Of a stretch of 64,000 bases of DNA, positions 27,428 through 38,934 are shown in pieces; positions within the stretch are counted from its first letter, which is position 1, and the number at the start of each line of letters is the position of its first letter. A program made the position numbers and the translations under genes. The notes beneath the pieces are model-generated. The model did not search any database, was not told the origin of the DNA, and saw nothing but the letters and a program-made list of their open reading frames with translations. Source of the DNA: Candidatus Paraburkholderia calva (GTDB taxonomy: Bacteria > Pseudomonadota > Gammaproteobacteria > Burkholderiales > Burkholderiaceae); NCBI GenBank assembly GCA_001184395.1, contig LFLF01000003.1, positions 1-64,000 of the forward strand. Reading direction: 5' to 3'.

Positions 27428-28399
27428 TCAGCCCGGCTTGCGCACTGTTTCCGCGATCACTTCCACCTGACGCGCGACCACCGGTGGCACCGGCACATCG
27501 CCGCGCATCACGCTTTCTATCCAGCGCGCGGTGGTCGCGGCATCGAGCGATTCGGGCATCTCGACGTGCGGCGCATGCGGCTGCAAATGCTCGGGCGAGA
27601 TCAGCGTTTGCATCTGGCCGTCGTGGAACCAGTCAATCTGCACCTGACGGCGCGTGTCCGCCACTGCCTCGCCTTCGGTGCCGCGCGCGAGCAGCGCGCC
27701 GCCTTGCGCCGCGTCAGGATGCTCGGTGAAGAGTCCCGTCAGGCTTTCGCGATACTCCGGATGCGTGTAGTTCACGAGCCGCAAGCCCGGCTCAGCGAAC
27801 GGCTGAAGGATTTTTACCAGAGTATGCGTCGAATTGCGCACACCCATGATGCTGCGGATCGACAGCATGCGCGCGAGCTTGGGCGACAGCGAAGCGATCG
27901 GGGCGAAAGCGAGCCTTCTGGACGCGAGACTGTCCTCGATTTCATCGTGCGATGCCGCGTGGGGAATGCCCAGCTTCGCGAAAATCTCCGCGCTGGTCAC
28001 GCGGTCGGGATCGTCGGTGACGCCGTGCATGAGCACGGGAACGCCTTCGCGCGCGAGCATCAGCGCGAGCAGCGGCGTCAGATTCGGTTGCTTGCGCGCG
28101 CCGTTATAACTCGGAATCGAAACCGGGCGCGCATGTTCGCGGCCTTCCTGCACGTGCAGCGGTTCGAACGAGCGGTGCGCGGCGGTGAGCATCGCGGCGA
28201 GTTCGGCGGACGTTTCGCCCTTCACGCGATACGCCAGCAGCACGGCGCCGAGTTCGAGATCGGAGACGCGGCCGTCGAGCATCGCTTCGTATAGCGCGTA
28301 GGTGTCGTCATGGGACAATGCGCGGGCGCCGTTCGGCCCTCGGCCGATTTCCTTGATGTAGCGTGCGCAAGCAAAAGTGGGGGAGGCGGTGTCGGTCAT
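27428..28399 (-). CDS. ybiB: YbiB: anthranilate phosphoribosyltransferase-like DNA-binding protein
   Basis: YbiB (TrpD2) has the fold of anthranilate phosphoribosyltransferase but is reported to bind nucleic acids rather than make tryptophan. The 323-residue protein has the family start TFACARYIKEIGRGPNGAR, then YGARKQPN-like and EGVPVLMHGVTDDPDRVTSA segments and RSIMGVRNSTHTLVKILQP. The ATG at 28399 gives the expected length (E. coli 320). It is intact and apparently monocistronic, between two decayed regions, which suggests it is still useful to the cell. Confidence 0.9.
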   Translation of the reverse strand: MTDTASPTFACARYIKEIGRGPNGARALSHDDTYALYEAMLDGRVSDLELGAVLLAYRVKGETSAELAAMLTAAHRSFEPLHVQEGREHARPVSIPSYNGARKQPNLTPLLALMLAREGVPVLMHGVTDDPDRVTSAEIFAKLGIPHAASHDEIEDSLASRRLAFAPIASLSPKLARMLSIRSIMGVRNSTHTLVKILQPFAEPGLRLVNYTHPEYRESLTGLFTEHPDAAQGGALLARGTEGEAVADTRRQVQIDWFHDGQMQTLISPEHLQPHAPHVEMPESLDAATTARWIESVMRGDVPVPPVVARQVEVIAETVRKPG

Positions 28400-28722
28400 G
28401 GAAAAAGCATGCGTGAAGCGGACGCTCGAGTTCGTTTCCCGAGCGATGCCGTCGCGAGGTTGAACGCGGACAGGTCCTTCAGTAAGTACCGCATTTGGGC
28501 GACGCTGGCAAGTTACGGGCGCGTGACGGCCCGCGCCGCGCGCCTTCCACATGACGCGAAGATGGCGCGCCCTTGACCGTGCCAAAGCCTTCCGGAAAGC
28601 TCCTGGAAAGCTTGCGGAGCCGCGCTGGACAAGCCTCTGCGCGAACCGCGCATGCGCGTTAAACTGCTTGTCTAACTGCATTTCACACACCGGTTCAACG
28701 ATTCCAAAAACAGGAGAGCGGG
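28400..28722. other. Intergenic region between ybiB and the FAH-hydrolase remnant
   Basis: Divergent promoter region of about 320 bases. No gene and no clear promoter pair seen. Confidence 0.4.
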
Positions 28723-29417
28723 ATGAGTTACTTGTTTCCTCCGGTACCGGCCGTGCCCGTCGCTGGTTCGAATGATCAGTTTCCCGTGCGCCGCATTTAT
28801 TGCGTCGGACGAAACTATACGAGGCGCACGCGTGTGAAATGGGCCACGATCCGGATCGCGAACCGCCGTTCTTCTTCAGCAAGCCCGCGGATGCGTCGTC
28901 TACGTCGCACCGGGCGCGACCGGCGAGTTTCCCTATCCGCCGCAGACCAAAAACCTGCACTTCGAGATGGAACTGGTTGCCGCCATCGGCAAGCAGGGCA
29001 AGGACATTCCCGCTGATAAGGGCCTCGATTACGTGTACGGCTACGCGCTCGGTCTCGACATGACGCGCCGTGACCTGCATGCCGAGGCAAAGAAAATGGG
29101 CCGTCCGTGGGACAAGGCGAAGGGCTTCGACCACGCTGCGCCGATGGGGCCAGATCCATCCGGTATCGAAGGTCGGACATCTGGAAAAGAGCGCGATCTG
29201 GCTGATGGTCAACGGCGAGGAAAAACAGCGCTCCGACATCTCGTAACTGATCTGGTCGGTGAGCGAAACTGTCGCCTATCTGTCGACGCTGTTCAAACTG
29301 TTCCCCGGCGATCTCATTTTCACCGGCACGCCGGAAGGCGTCGGCGCGGTCGTCAAGGGCGATCTGATGAAGGGCGGCGTGGACGGCATCGGCGAATTTT
29401 CGGTGCGCGTGGTCTGA
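28723..29417 (+). pseudogene. Broken fumarylacetoacetate-hydrolase-family enzyme (fumarylpyruvate hydrolase type)
   Basis: Enzymes of this family cleave fumarylpyruvate or related diketo acids in aromatic (gentisate-type) degradation. A good ribosome site (AGGAGAGCGGG) precedes the ATG at 28723. Family blocks are spread over frames: RRIYCVGRNY, then [96 protein letters not shown], and [18 protein letters not shown]. At least four indels and one in-frame TAA (near 29,244) are present. It was followed directly by the isomerase gene. Confidence 0.9.
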
Positions 29418-29964
29418 CGCGGATACGGCGGCGATCAGTTGAAGCCGGACTATCGCGCGCTGAATCCGGACGGCATCGTGCCGACGCTCGTCGATGGCGG
29501 CGACGTGCTCACGCAGTCGCTCGCGATCGTCGAGTATCTGGAAGAGACGCATCCGGAGCCGGCGCTGCTGCCGCGCGATCCGCTGGACCGCGCGTTCGTG
29601 CGCTCGGTCGCGCTGCAGATCGCCTGCGACATTCATCCGGTCGACAACCTGCGCGTGCTGAAATATCTGAAGCGCGAACTGAAATTGTCAGACGACGTGA
29701 AGGACGCGTGGTATCGGCACTGGATCGAATCAGGCTTCGCGTCGCTGGAGACGCGGCTCGCGAATGAAAAACGCGTCGGCGCGCTGATTTTCGGCGATAC
29801 GCCGACGCTCGCCGACCTGTGCATCCGTGCCTTAGGTGTTCAACGCACAGCGCTTCTCGATCGATTTGACGCTTTATCCGACCATTCGACACATCGCCGA
29901 GCGCGCGAATCAGCTCGACGCGTTCGCGCGCGCCGTGCCCGCCACTCAGCCGGACGCCGAATGA
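29418..29964 (+). pseudogene. Truncated, frameshifted maleylacetoacetate / maleylpyruvate isomerase (GST zeta type)
   Basis: Glutathione-dependent isomerase acting just before the FAH-type hydrolase. The protein begins abruptly at [20 protein letters not shown]; the first ~38 codons with the active-site SSxxxxRV motif are missing at the junction with the hydrolase remnant. The rest ([36 protein letters not shown]) is readable to LADLCI near 29,825. A frameshift there leads to the true end VPATQPDAE with TGA at 29962-29964. The stop overlaps the next ATG (ATGA). Confidence 0.88.
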
Positions 29965-30558
29965 CGGGAGCGGAGTCGGGTTTTCTGTCGTGCGCCGGGT
30001 TCGGCGCGAGTCTGATCGTCGCGAGCGGCACGCAAAACGCCTTCGTGTTGCGGCAGGGATTGAAGCGCAGGCATGTCGGCATCGTCGTGGTGATTTGCGC
30101 GGCCATCAACGTTACCTTGATCGCGCTCGGCGTAGGCGGCATGGGCGCGCTGATCCAGCGCACGCCGTTGCTGCTCGAGGTCATTCGCTGGTTCAGCGTG
30201 GCGTTCGTGTTCCTGTATGGCGTGCGGGCGTTTCTCGCGGCGTGGCGCGGACCGGGACATCTGAACGCATCGGAGCAAGATTCGCAGACGGCGCTCGGCG
30301 CAGCGACCACCGTGCTCGCGTTGTCGCCTCGATACCGTCGTGCTGCTCGGCGGCATCGCCGCGCAGCGCGGCTGGCCGGATAACGCGTGGTTCGTGGCCG
30401 GCGCGATGTGCGCGTCGATCGTCTGGTTCACGGGCCTCGGCTACGGCGCGCGCCTGCTCCAGCTGTGGTTCGAGAAGGACGTGTCGTGGCGCGTGCTGGA
30501 TGTGGTCGTCGGCTGCGTGATGTGGTGGATCGCGGCGTCGCTGGTCTGGGTGCGGTGA
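29961..30558 (+). pseudogene. LysE/ArgO-family amino-acid exporter with a frameshifting deletion
   Basis: Six-helix inner-membrane exporters for basic amino acids. The N-terminus (SCAGFGASLIVASGTQNAFV) to GAATTVLALS is intact. Near 30,325 about 20 bases are missing, removing the signature LNPHVYLDT and shifting the frame. The remaining helices (TVVLLGGIAAQRGWPDNAWF, RVLDVVVGCVMWWIAASLVW) continue in another frame to 30558. It was translationally coupled to the isomerase gene by the ATGA overlap. Confidence 0.88.
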
Positions 30559-30572
30559 ACGGCGTAAGCATG

Positions 30573-30608
30573 AAAAAGGGGGCATCCGGTTCGGATGCCC
30601 CCTTTTTT
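30573..30608. terminator. Strong bidirectional terminator between lysE remnant and ftsY
   Basis: A perfect 16-bp stem (AAAAAGGGGGCATCCG pairing with CGGATGCCCCCTTTTT) and a 3-base loop, with T runs on both strands, between convergent genes. Confidence 0.93.
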
Positions 30609-30621
30609 GTGCCGCGATGTT

Positions 30622-31863
30622 TCAACCGAGCAGCGCGTCCGCGAATTCCTCGGCGCTGAACGGCTGCAGATCTTCGACCTTCTCGCCCACGCCAATGAAG
30701 TACACCGGAATCGGCCGCTGCCGCGCGATCGCTGCGATAATGCCGCCCTTCGCCGTGCCGTCCAGCTTCGTGATGACGAGTCCGGTCACGCCGAGCGCGT
30801 CGTCGAAGGCCTTCACTTGCGCGAGCGCGTTCTGTCCCGTGTTGCCGTCGGTCACGAGCAGCACTTCGTGCGGCGCGTCGGGCATCGCTTTCTCGATCAC
30901 GTGGCGCACCTTGCGCAGCTCTTCCATCAGATGCAATTGCGTGGGCAGACGGCCGGCGGTGTCCGCCATCATCACGTCGATCTTGCGGGCACGCGCGGCG
31001 CCCATGGCGTCGAAAATGACCGCGGCCGCGTCGCCGCTTTCCTGCGCGATGACCGTCACGTTGTTGCGCTCGCCCCAGACCACCAGTTGCTCGCGCGCGG
31101 CAGCGCGGAAGGTGTCGCCCGCGGCCAGCAGTACCGACTGGTTGAAGCTCTGCAAATGCTTGGCCAGCTTGCCGATGCTGGTCGTCTTGCCTACGCCGTT
31201 CACGCCCACGATCATCATCACGAGCGGCTGGGCGCGGCCGAGCATCAACGTTTTTTCGAGGGGACGCATCAGGTCGACGAGCAGCTCGCGCAGCGCGCTC
31301 TTTACCTGCGATGCCTCCGTCAGCCGTTCCGCGCGCACTTTCTCGCGCAGCGATTCGAGCAGGAATTCGGTGGCGTCGACGCCGGCGTCGGACATCAGGA
31401 GCGCGGTTTCGAGTTCCTCGTACAGATCCTCGTCGATCTTCGCGCTGACGAAAATGCTGGTGAGATTGTTGCTGGTCTTCGATAGCCCATGCCGTAGACG
31501 CGACAGCCACGATTTCTTCGCGGCTGGGTCGGGCGGTTCGACGGCTTTGCTCGCGGCGTCGGTTTCAGGCCCGCGCGACCAGCGCGAATCGGTGCGGTCT
31601 TGCCAGTAGGGTTTCGGTTCGCCGGCCGCGGGCACGGGCGCGGCTTCCGGCGCGACGGCCGGAGGCGCTTCAGGCTGCGGCGGAATGGCCGCATCGATGG
31701 CAGGTTCGTGCTCAAACTCCGTTTCATCTGCAAGCGGGACGGCTGATTCGGTCTGTGCGGCCTTCGCGTCCTCGGCATCCTCTTCGGCGCGCGCCGGGTC
31801 GTTCTGTGGCGCGTCGAGCGGCTCGTCAGCCGGCTTTTTGAATTTCTTGAAGAAGCTGAACAT
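30622..31863 (-). CDS. ftsY: Signal recognition particle receptor FtsY
   Basis: GTPase that docks SRP-ribosome complexes at the inner membrane. The 413-residue protein has a basic N-terminus (MFSFFKKFKK) and an acidic, proline/alanine-rich A domain to ~110. The NG domain follows, with G1 GVNGVGKTTSIGKLA, DTFRAAAREQL, G3 DTAGRL, and G4 TKLDGTAKGG near the C-terminus. It is intact and has its own strong terminator. Confidence 0.96.
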   Translation of the reverse strand: MFSFFKKFKKPADEPLDAPQNDPARAEEDAEDAKAAQTESAVPLADETEFEHEPAIDAAIPPQPEAPPAVAPEAAPVPAAGEPKPYWQDRTDSRWSRGPETDAASKAVEPPDPAAKKSWLSRLRHGLSKTSNNLTSIFVSAKIDEDLYEELETALLMSDAGVDATEFLLESLREKVRAERLTEASQVKSALRELLVDLMRPLEKTLMLGRAQPLVMMIVGVNGVGKTTSIGKLAKHLQSFNQSVLLAAGDTFRAAAREQLVVWGERNNVTVIAQESGDAAAVIFDAMGAARARKIDVMMADTAGRLPTQLHLMEELRKVRHVIEKAMPDAPHEVLLVTDGNTGQNALAQVKAFDDALGVTGLVITKLDGTAKGGIIAAIARQRPIPVYFIGVGEKVEDLQPFSAEEFADALLG

Positions 31864-32110
31864 GGGTGTGTGACGATGATGCGCGCGTCATCCGATGGCC
31901 TCGGGCGTGTGCCGGACGGGCACGCCGCGAAACAGTCCGCGCGGGGATTGGAAACCCCATATTTTATCAAGCAAGGCCCGACGCTTCTGGGCCGCAAAGG
32001 TGCGCTGCCCGGCATAACGGGCACGTGTGGTAACGTTGGCGCTCATTGCTCGAATCACCGCGCGCGAACACGTAAAAACGATATGGCGCCCGGTCCCTCT
32101 CATTGCCCTT

Positions 32111-32737
32111 ATGTCTCGCTCGTCCGCCACACGCTCCGTTCTGCCCAGCCATACGCCTTCGCGAGGAGGCAAACCGCACACGATCCGCATCATCGGCGGG
32201 GACTGGAAGCGCACGCCGCTGCCCGTGCTCGATCTCGAGGGCTTGCGTCCCACGCCCGATCGCGTGCGCGAGACGCTGTTCAACTGGCTCGGCCAGGATC
32301 TGAGCGGCCAACATTGCTTCGACATGTTCGCGGGCAGCGGGGCGCTCGGCTTCGAAGCGGCATCGCGCGGTGCGGCACGCGTAGTAATGGCCGAAAAGAG
32401 CGGTAAAGCCGCAGCACAATTGAGGGCGAATCAGGCGAAGCTCGGCGCACGCAATATCGAAATCGCCGAGGCCGATGCGCTGCGGCTCGCGTCCGGCCTC
32501 ACGCCGGGATCGTTCGACGTGATCTTTCTCGATCCGCCGTTCGGCGACGAGGCGCTGCTCTTGCGTGCGCTGGAAGTCTGCGTGCCGCTCGCCGCGCCCG
32601 ATGGCGCAATTTACGTCGAATGCGGCGAGCCTCTGGATATCGCCGCAATCGATGCACTGGCGGGCTGGACGTTCGCGCGGGACGGGAATGCGGGCGCGGT
32701 CCGCTATCATTTGCTGCGCCGCCAAAATGAGGAATAA
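32111..32737 (+). CDS. rsmD: 16S rRNA (guanine966-N2)-methyltransferase
   Basis: Methylates G966 of 16S rRNA using S-adenosylmethionine. The 208-residue protein has IRIIGGDWKRTPLPV near the N-terminus, the AdoMet loop DMFAGSGALGFEAASRG, and the catalytic DPPF (in FDVIFLDPPFGD). The ATG at 32111 (MSRSSATRSV) gives the normal length; longer upstream extensions lack support. It is divergent from ftsY and 99 bases upstream of coaD, the usual pairing. Confidence 0.93.
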   Translation: MSRSSATRSVLPSHTPSRGGKPHTIRIIGGDWKRTPLPVLDLEGLRPTPDRVRETLFNWLGQDLSGQHCFDMFAGSGALGFEAASRGAARVVMAEKSGKAAAQLRANQAKLGARNIEIAEADALRLASGLTPGSFDVIFLDPPFGDEALLLRALEVCVPLAAPDGAIYVECGEPLDIAAIDALAGWTFARDGNAGAVRYHLLRRQNEE

Positions 32738-32836
32738 TGTGCGTGCCACATTTTGGCGCTGCAATCGTGTAGACCCGCGGTAAGGACCGCTCGCTTTGCA
32801 AAAGCAGACGAGGCAGGTTAAAAAGAGGAAAAGCTC

Positions 32837-33343
32837 ATGGTTGTCGCCGTGTATCCGGGAACGTTCGATCCGCTCACTCGCGGTCATGAAGACATCGTGC
32901 GGCGCGCGTCGAGCATTTTCGATACGCTGATCGTCGGTGTGGCCGACAGCCGCGCGAAGAAGCCGTTTTTCACGCTGCAGGAGCGGCTCGACATTGCCAA
33001 CGAAGTGCTCGGGCATTATCCGAACGTGCAGGTGAGCAGTTTCACCGGCTTACTCAAGGATTTCGTGCGCAAGAATAACGCGCGCGTGATCGTGCGCGGC
33101 CTGCGCGCTGTGTCGGATTTCGAATACGAGTTCCAGATGGCGGGGATGAACCGCTATTTGCTTCCTGACGTCGAGACGATGTTCATGACGCCGTCCGACC
33201 AGTATCAGTTCATCTCTGGCACTATCGTGCGCGAAATCGCGCAACTCGGCGGGGACGTGAGCAAGTTCGTGTTTCCATCGGTGGAAAAGCGCCTGATCGA
33301 CAAGGTTGCGGTCGTGGTGCAAAAGGATTCCCTGGCGCCTTGA
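32837..33343 (+). CDS. coaD: Phosphopantetheine adenylyltransferase (coenzyme A synthesis)
   Basis: Transfers AMP to 4'-phosphopantetheine to form dephospho-CoA, the penultimate step of CoA synthesis. The 168-residue protein has the nucleotidyltransferase signature [11 protein letters not shown] (H17), the [20 protein letters not shown] block, and the [17 protein letters not shown]-terminal motif. A GAGGAAAAG ribosome site lies upstream of the ATG at 32837. Intact. Confidence 0.96.
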   Translation: MVVAVYPGTFDPLTRGHEDIVRRASSIFDTLIVGVADSRAKKPFFTLQERLDIANEVLGHYPNVQVSSFTGLLKDFVRKNNARVIVRGLRAVSDFEYEFQMAGMNRYLLPDVETMFMTPSDQYQFISGTIVREIAQLGGDVSKFVFPSVEKRLIDKVAVVVQKDSLAP

Positions 33344-33418
33344 ATAGCCGGGCCCGCGCACCTATCTGACCGGCTGCGCGGGTTTCATGCTGGATGCCAT
33401 TCCGGCGCAAGAGGGTGA

Positions 33419-34749
<1,331 letters not shown>

Positions 34750-34771
34750 TGTCGGCTCCTTGGTTATGCGT

Positions 34772-35374
34772 TTATGAGTTGCGATGCAGGTTCATCATCG
34801 CGCGCTCGGTTTCGCCGGCGACGACGAAGGGCATCACGGCGAGCGAGCGTTCGATCGATTGATCGATCACGTCCTGCTCCTCGCGGCGCGGTGGCTTCAG
34901 CACGAAGTTGGCTACGTCGGGCTTTGCGTCCACGCGCGCGCCTTCGGGAATCAGATCGCGCGGATGCCCGATGCCGATGCGCAGCCGCCAGTACTGCTGC
35001 GACGACAGATGCGCCGAAATGTCCTTCAGACCGTTATGTCCGCCGCTGCCGCCACCGAATTTCATCTTGACGGTACCGGGCGGCAGATCGAGTTCGTCGT
35101 GCGCGACGAGAATTTCATCGGGAAGGATCTTGAAGAACTGCGCGAGCGCGACGACCGATTGCCCCGAACAGTTCATGAACGTCTGCGGTTCGAGCAGATG
35201 CACCTCGTGGCCGTTCAGGCGGCCTTTGCCGTAGAAGCCGTGGAAGCGCTTCTCTTCGCGCAGCGTCGCGCCGGCGTTGCGCGCGAACTGGTCGACGAAC
35301 CAGAAGCCTGCGTTGTGCCGTGTCGCGGTGTATTCAGCGCCCGGATTGCCCAGGCCGACGATCAGTTTGATCAT
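34772..35374 (-). CDS. pth: Peptidyl-tRNA hydrolase
   Basis: Recycles peptidyl-tRNA released from stalled ribosomes. The 200-residue protein has N10 in GLGNPG, the catalytic H20 in RHNAGF, N68 in TFMNCSGQ, D93 in [10 protein letters not shown], and the [13 protein letters not shown] substrate loop. It lies downstream of rplY with a terminator hairpin in between, and upstream of hisC. Intact. Confidence 0.96.
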   Translation of the reverse strand: MIKLIVGLGNPGAEYTATRHNAGFWFVDQFARNAGATLREEKRFHGFYGKGRLNGHEVHLLEPQTFMNCSGQSVVALAQFFKILPDEILVAHDELDLPPGTVKMKFGGGSGGHNGLKDISAHLSSQQYWRLRIGIGHPRDLIPEGARVDAKPDVANFVLKPPRREEQDVIDQSIERSLAVMPFVVAGETERAMMNLHRNS

Positions 35375-35392
35375 GGCGAATCATTCAAAGCG

Positions 35393-35426
35393 AAAAAAAC
35401 CCGCCGGAACTTGCGCTCCGGCGGGT
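35393..35426 (-). terminator. Terminator between rplY and pth
   Basis: On the minus strand ACCCGCCGGA and TCCGGCGGGT form a 10-bp stem with an 8-base loop followed by seven T residues. It should reduce read-through from the ribosomal-protein gene into pth. Confidence 0.88.
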
Positions 35427-35476
35427 CACGTCGACCGTTCGCGAGAACGGATCGAGAGGATAGTTTGTCGAGAAGC

Positions 35477-36097
35477 TTACTCGGCGGCCGGCGCTTCGCC
35501 TTCCGCGCTGCTCTCACCCTCTTCCGACACGACAGCAGCCGGAATGGTCGCCGAAGTCACCACCGGGTTTTCTGCGTCGATCGCGATCGTCAGGTTCACG
35601 CCCTTCGGCAGCGGAATGTCCTTCGCGTGCATCGTCTGGCCGGCTTCAATCTTCGTTAGATCGATTTCCAGGAACTCAGGCAGGTCTGCCGGCAGGCATT
35701 CCACTTCCAGTTCCGTCACGACGTGGGTGATCACCGCGCCCGACAGCTTCACGGCCGGGTTGGTCTCTTGATTCATGAAGTGGAGCGGCACCTTGGTGTG
35801 CAGCTTCTTCTTCGCGTCGACGCGCTGGAAGTCCACGTGCAGAACCATCTGCTTGAACGGATGGTATTGCACGTCGCGCAACAGAACCTGTTGCGACTTG
35901 CCGGCGATTTCCAGATCGAGAATCGACGAGTGGAAAACTTCTTTCTTCAGGGCGTGCCACAGCGCGTTGTGGTCCAGTTCGACCAGTTGAACGTCCGCAC
36001 CCACACCATACACGATACCCGGGGTCTTGCCCGAGTTGCGCAGGCGGCGGCTCGCACCCGTACCTTGCTTGCTACGCTCGAAAGCGACGACTTTCAT
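35477..36097 (-). CDS. rplY: 50S ribosomal protein L25 (general stress protein Ctc form)
   Basis: Binds 5S rRNA in the large subunit. The 206-residue protein is the long two-domain form: an N-terminal L25 domain ([27 protein letters not shown]) and a C-terminal beta domain, ending in an acidic alanine/glutamate-rich tail. The start at 36097 is chosen because an AAGGAG lies directly upstream. It lies downstream of prs, the common Burkholderiales order. Confidence 0.95.
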   Translation of the reverse strand: MKVVAFERSKQGTGASRRLRNSGKTPGIVYGVGADVQLVELDHNALWHALKKEVFHSSILDLEIAGKSQQVLLRDVQYHPFKQMVLHVDFQRVDAKKKLHTKVPLHFMNQETNPAVKLSGAVITHVVTELEVECLPADLPEFLEIDLTKIEAGQTMHAKDIPLPKGVNLTIAIDAENPVVTSATIPAAVVSEEGESSAEGEAPAAE

Positions 36098-36257
36098 AGT
36101 TGACTCCTTGATCTGCCCGCGACCAGGCAGGGAAAATGGGATCATCGAAAAAGTGTGATCCCACAACGAGCGATGTGAACCTTTGTTCGTCCACATCGAT
36201 TATGCAAAAATGCGAAGCATGCGCTTCGCGTCCTTTGCCGATACTGCTGAAACTGCT

Positions 36258-37211
36258 TTAACTTTCCGCGAACAGCGACATCACCGAGTCGCCGCGACGG
36301 ATACGCGAGAACGTCTCTGCGAGCAGACCCGCGCTCGACAGCGGACGAATCTTCGCGCACGCCAGCGATTCGGCCGACAGCGGAATGGTGTCCGTGACCA
36401 CCAGCTCATCCAGTTCGGACGCCGTGATGCGCGTCGCCGCGCCGCCGGACAGAACCGGATGCGTCGCGTAGGCAAACACTTGCTTGGCGCCGCGCTGCTT
36501 GAGCACTTGCGCAGCCTTGCACAGCGTGCCGGCGGTGTCGACCATGTCGTCCATGATCACGCACGTGCGGTCTTCGACTTCACCAATGATGTTCATCACT
36601 TCGGCGACGTTCGCCTTCGGACGACGCTTGTCGATGATGGCAAGGTCGGTGTTCAACTGTTTGGCGAGCGCACGCGCGCGCACCACTCCGCCGACGTCCG
36701 GCGATACGACCAGCAGGTGATCATGGTTCTGCTTGCGCAGATCGCCGAGGAGCACCGGAGTCGCGTAGATATTGTCGACGGGGATGTCGAAGAAACCTTG
36801 AATCTGGTCGGCGTGAAGGTCCATGGTGATCACGCGATCGACGCTGGCAATTTCCAGCATATTTGCGACGACCTTCGCCGAGATGGCCACACGCGCCGAA
36901 CGCGGGCGGCGATCCTGACGCGCATAACCGAAGTAGGGAATGGCTGCGGTGATCCGGCCGGCGGATGCGCGCTTGAGCGCATCGACCATGATCATCAGTT
37001 CCATCAGGTTGTCGTTCGTGGGTGCGCAGGTGGACTGCAGCACGAAAACATCTTTGCCCCGAACGTTTTCCTGAATCTCGACCATGATCTCGCCGTCGGA
37101 GAAACGGCTGACCATCGCTTTGCCGAGAGGAATTCCAAGGATCTTGACGACTTCCTGTGCAAGCGCCGGATTCGCGTTGCCAGTAAAAACCATCAGGCCG
37201 TCACTGCTCAT
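36258..37211 (-). CDS. prs: Ribose-phosphate pyrophosphokinase (PRPP synthetase)
   Basis: Makes PRPP from ribose 5-phosphate and ATP for nucleotide, histidine and tryptophan synthesis. The 317-residue protein has the class I features: [12 protein letters not shown], the Mg/ATP motif [28 protein letters not shown], and the PRPP-binding [10 protein letters not shown] at 221-230. Intact. It lies between tRNA-Gln and rplY on the minus strand. Confidence 0.97.
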   Translation of the reverse strand: MSSDGLMVFTGNANPALAQEVVKILGIPLGKAMVSRFSDGEIMVEIQENVRGKDVFVLQSTCAPTNDNLMELMIMVDALKRASAGRITAAIPYFGYARQDRRPRSARVAISAKVVANMLEIASVDRVITMDLHADQIQGFFDIPVDNIYATPVLLGDLRKQNHDHLLVVSPDVGGVVRARALAKQLNTDLAIIDKRRPKANVAEVMNIIGEVEDRTCVIMDDMVDTAGTLCKAAQVLKQRGAKQVFAYATHPVLSGGAATRITASELDELVVTDTIPLSAESLACAKIRPLSSAGLLAETFSRIRRGDSVMSLFAES

Positions 37212-37257
37212 CGTGCACCTGTCTGCGGGGAGACGAGAGGAATATAGCGAGAAATAA

Positions 37258-37334
37258 TGGCAGGGGAGGAAGGACTCGAACCCTCGCATGCCGGAATCAA
37301 AATCCGGTGCCTTGACCAACTTGGCGACTCCCCT
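37258..37334 (-). tRNA. tRNA-Gln (anticodon UUG)
   Basis: On the minus strand a full cloverleaf can be drawn: acceptor AGGGGAG/CTCCCCT, D stem GCC/GGC, anticodon stem CCGGA/TCCGG with loop TTTTGAT (anticodon TTG), a T arm with TTCGAGT loop, discriminator G, and an encoded CCA. The position between prs and ispE matches related genomes. Confidence 0.95.
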
Positions 37335-37386
37335 ACACTAATTGAGTCTTGCCGGAAGTGTAGGACATACCCGACAAAACAAAACC

Positions 37387-38271
37387 TTATAACGCGAAAG
37401 CGAAAAGAGGATGAGAGTCCAGACTGTCTGCCACAACGCTCTTCCAACTTGCCGGCAGTTTGGCTTGAGCCATTTCTGCTTCGGCCTTGCTGGTGAAAGC
37501 GGCGAACACGCTTGCTCCAGACCCTGTCATTCGCGCCGGTGCGAGATTGGAAAACCACTCTAGCACCTGTGCAACTTCCGCGTACTTTCCAGCGACTACA
37601 GCCTGCATGTCATTACGACCGAAGCCGTCAGGCCAGTTTGCGTCTAACCTTTGCTGCGCTATAAATTCTATTACTTTAGCGACTTTCGTATCCCGTGTCA
37701 AACTTTTTTCGGAGAAAATCGCGGCGGTCGGAACATGTACAGCAGGATTCACCACCAGGAAGAAACGTTGAGGCAATTTCACCTCTCGTAACGCTTCGCC
37801 CACTCCTTCTGCGAATGCGTTTTGCCCGAAGACAAAAAACGGCACGTCCGCGCCGAGTTGCAGGCCGAGGTTCTGTAGAATCTCGCGCGGGAGCGCAAGC
37901 CCCCAGAGACGATTCAACGCTAAAAGAGTAGTTGCCGCGTCGGAACTTCCTCCGCCGAGGCCCGCGCCCATCGGCAGGTGCTTGTCGATCTCGATCTCCA
38001 CGCCGTACTGCGTGCCAGTGTGCCGCTGGAGCAGACGCGCGGCGCGCACGATCAGATCGTCCGCCTCGGGCACGCCGGGCACGTCCGTCTTGCGGATGAC
38101 GACGCCGTCGTCGCGGAGCGTGAAGTTCAACAGATCGCCCCAGTCGAGCAACTGGAAGACGGTTTGCAGCGAGTGATAGCCGTCCGGACGACGGCCCGTA
38201 ATATGCAGAAACAGGTTCAGCTTCGCCGGCGCGAGACAGTTGCGAAGGGAATCGTTGGATGTCGCGGTCAT
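37387..38271 (-). CDS. ispE: 4-diphosphocytidyl-2-C-methyl-D-erythritol kinase
   Basis: Phosphorylates CDP-methylerythritol in the non-mevalonate isoprenoid pathway. A 294-residue GHMP kinase with the N-terminal [21 protein letters not shown] motif, the ATP loop [13 protein letters not shown] at 100-112, and the C-terminal [13 protein letters not shown] glycine motif. Intact. It lies between lolB and tRNA-Gln. Confidence 0.96.
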   Translation of the reverse strand: MTATSNDSLRNCLAPAKLNLFLHITGRRPDGYHSLQTVFQLLDWGDLLNFTLRDDGVVIRKTDVPGVPEADDLIVRAARLLQRHTGTQYGVEIEIDKHLPMGAGLGGGSSDAATTLLALNRLWGLALPREILQNLGLQLGADVPFFVFGQNAFAEGVGEALREVKLPQRFFLVVNPAVHVPTAAIFSEKSLTRDTKVAKVIEFIAQQRLDANWPDGFGRNDMQAVVAGKYAEVAQVLEWFSNLAPARMTGSGASVFAAFTSKAEAEMAQAKLPASWKSVVADSLDSHPLFAFAL

Positions 38272-38301
38272 GCGAAAAGCGAAGCGAGGTTAATGATTGA
38301 G

Positions 38302-38934
38302 CTATTGATCGAACACGAGCTTGATTTGTAGCGGCGGCTCGTCGCGAGACAGGTTCACGCGCTTCACGCCCGTGGCGGGTGCATCGGCGTAGGCGACGTA
38401 GTCGATTGTCCAGCCGTCTTGCTTGATCTGTTTGGGGCGGCCGTTGTTCGAATCGGGATCGAGTTCGGTCTTCGCGCGCGAATTCGGCGCCGCCGATGGC
38501 TGTAGCCAATACCGCAGCCCCTCGACCGGCAACGCGAAGCCGAGCGTGTTCTGCATCAGTTCGGAGACGTTCTCGGCATTCACCGGCTGGCGGTTCGGCA
38601 ACTCGAGCGTCGCAAGCGAGGGCGAGGACGTGACGATCGCCATGGTCGAGCCGAGCGGATTGCGTAGTTGCAGCGTGACGGTATCGCCGTTTTCCTGCCA
38701 GTCGAAGTTGCCATATGCGTTGCGCTGCACGCCTTGCTGATCGTTGTACGTCACCGCGAAACGTCCGCGGTAAGCGCGCTGGGTCTGCGTCGACAGCGAA
38801 TTCGAGGCGTTGGTCGTGGTCGGCGTGGGTGTGCGCGGCTGAACCGCGCAACCGGACAACATCAGGACGGCGGCGGCCGCCACGCCGAGCGCGCCGCGAC
38901 GCAGCGGCACGCCGGCGAGAAAATCGAAGGCCAT
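38302..38934 (-). CDS. lolB: Outer-membrane lipoprotein-insertion factor LolB
   Basis: Receives lipoproteins from LolA and inserts them in the outer membrane. It is itself a lipoprotein: the signal LGVAAAAVLMLSGC places the lipidated cysteine near residue 30. The mature part (RGRFAVTYNDQQGVQRNAYG, GLRYWLQPSAAPN, IDYVAYADAP) fits the LolB fold. The ATG at 38934 shares a base with the stop of the upstream TPR gene (TGATG), indicating translational coupling. Confidence 0.92.
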   Translation of the reverse strand: MAFDFLAGVPLRRGALGVAAAAVLMLSGCAVQPRTPTPTTTNASNSLSTQTQRAYRGRFAVTYNDQQGVQRNAYGNFDWQENGDTVTLQLRNPLGSTMAIVTSSPSLATLELPNRQPVNAENVSELMQNTLGFALPVEGLRYWLQPSAAPNSRAKTELDPDSNNGRPKQIKQDGWTIDYVAYADAPATGVKRVNLSRDEPPLQIKLVFDQ

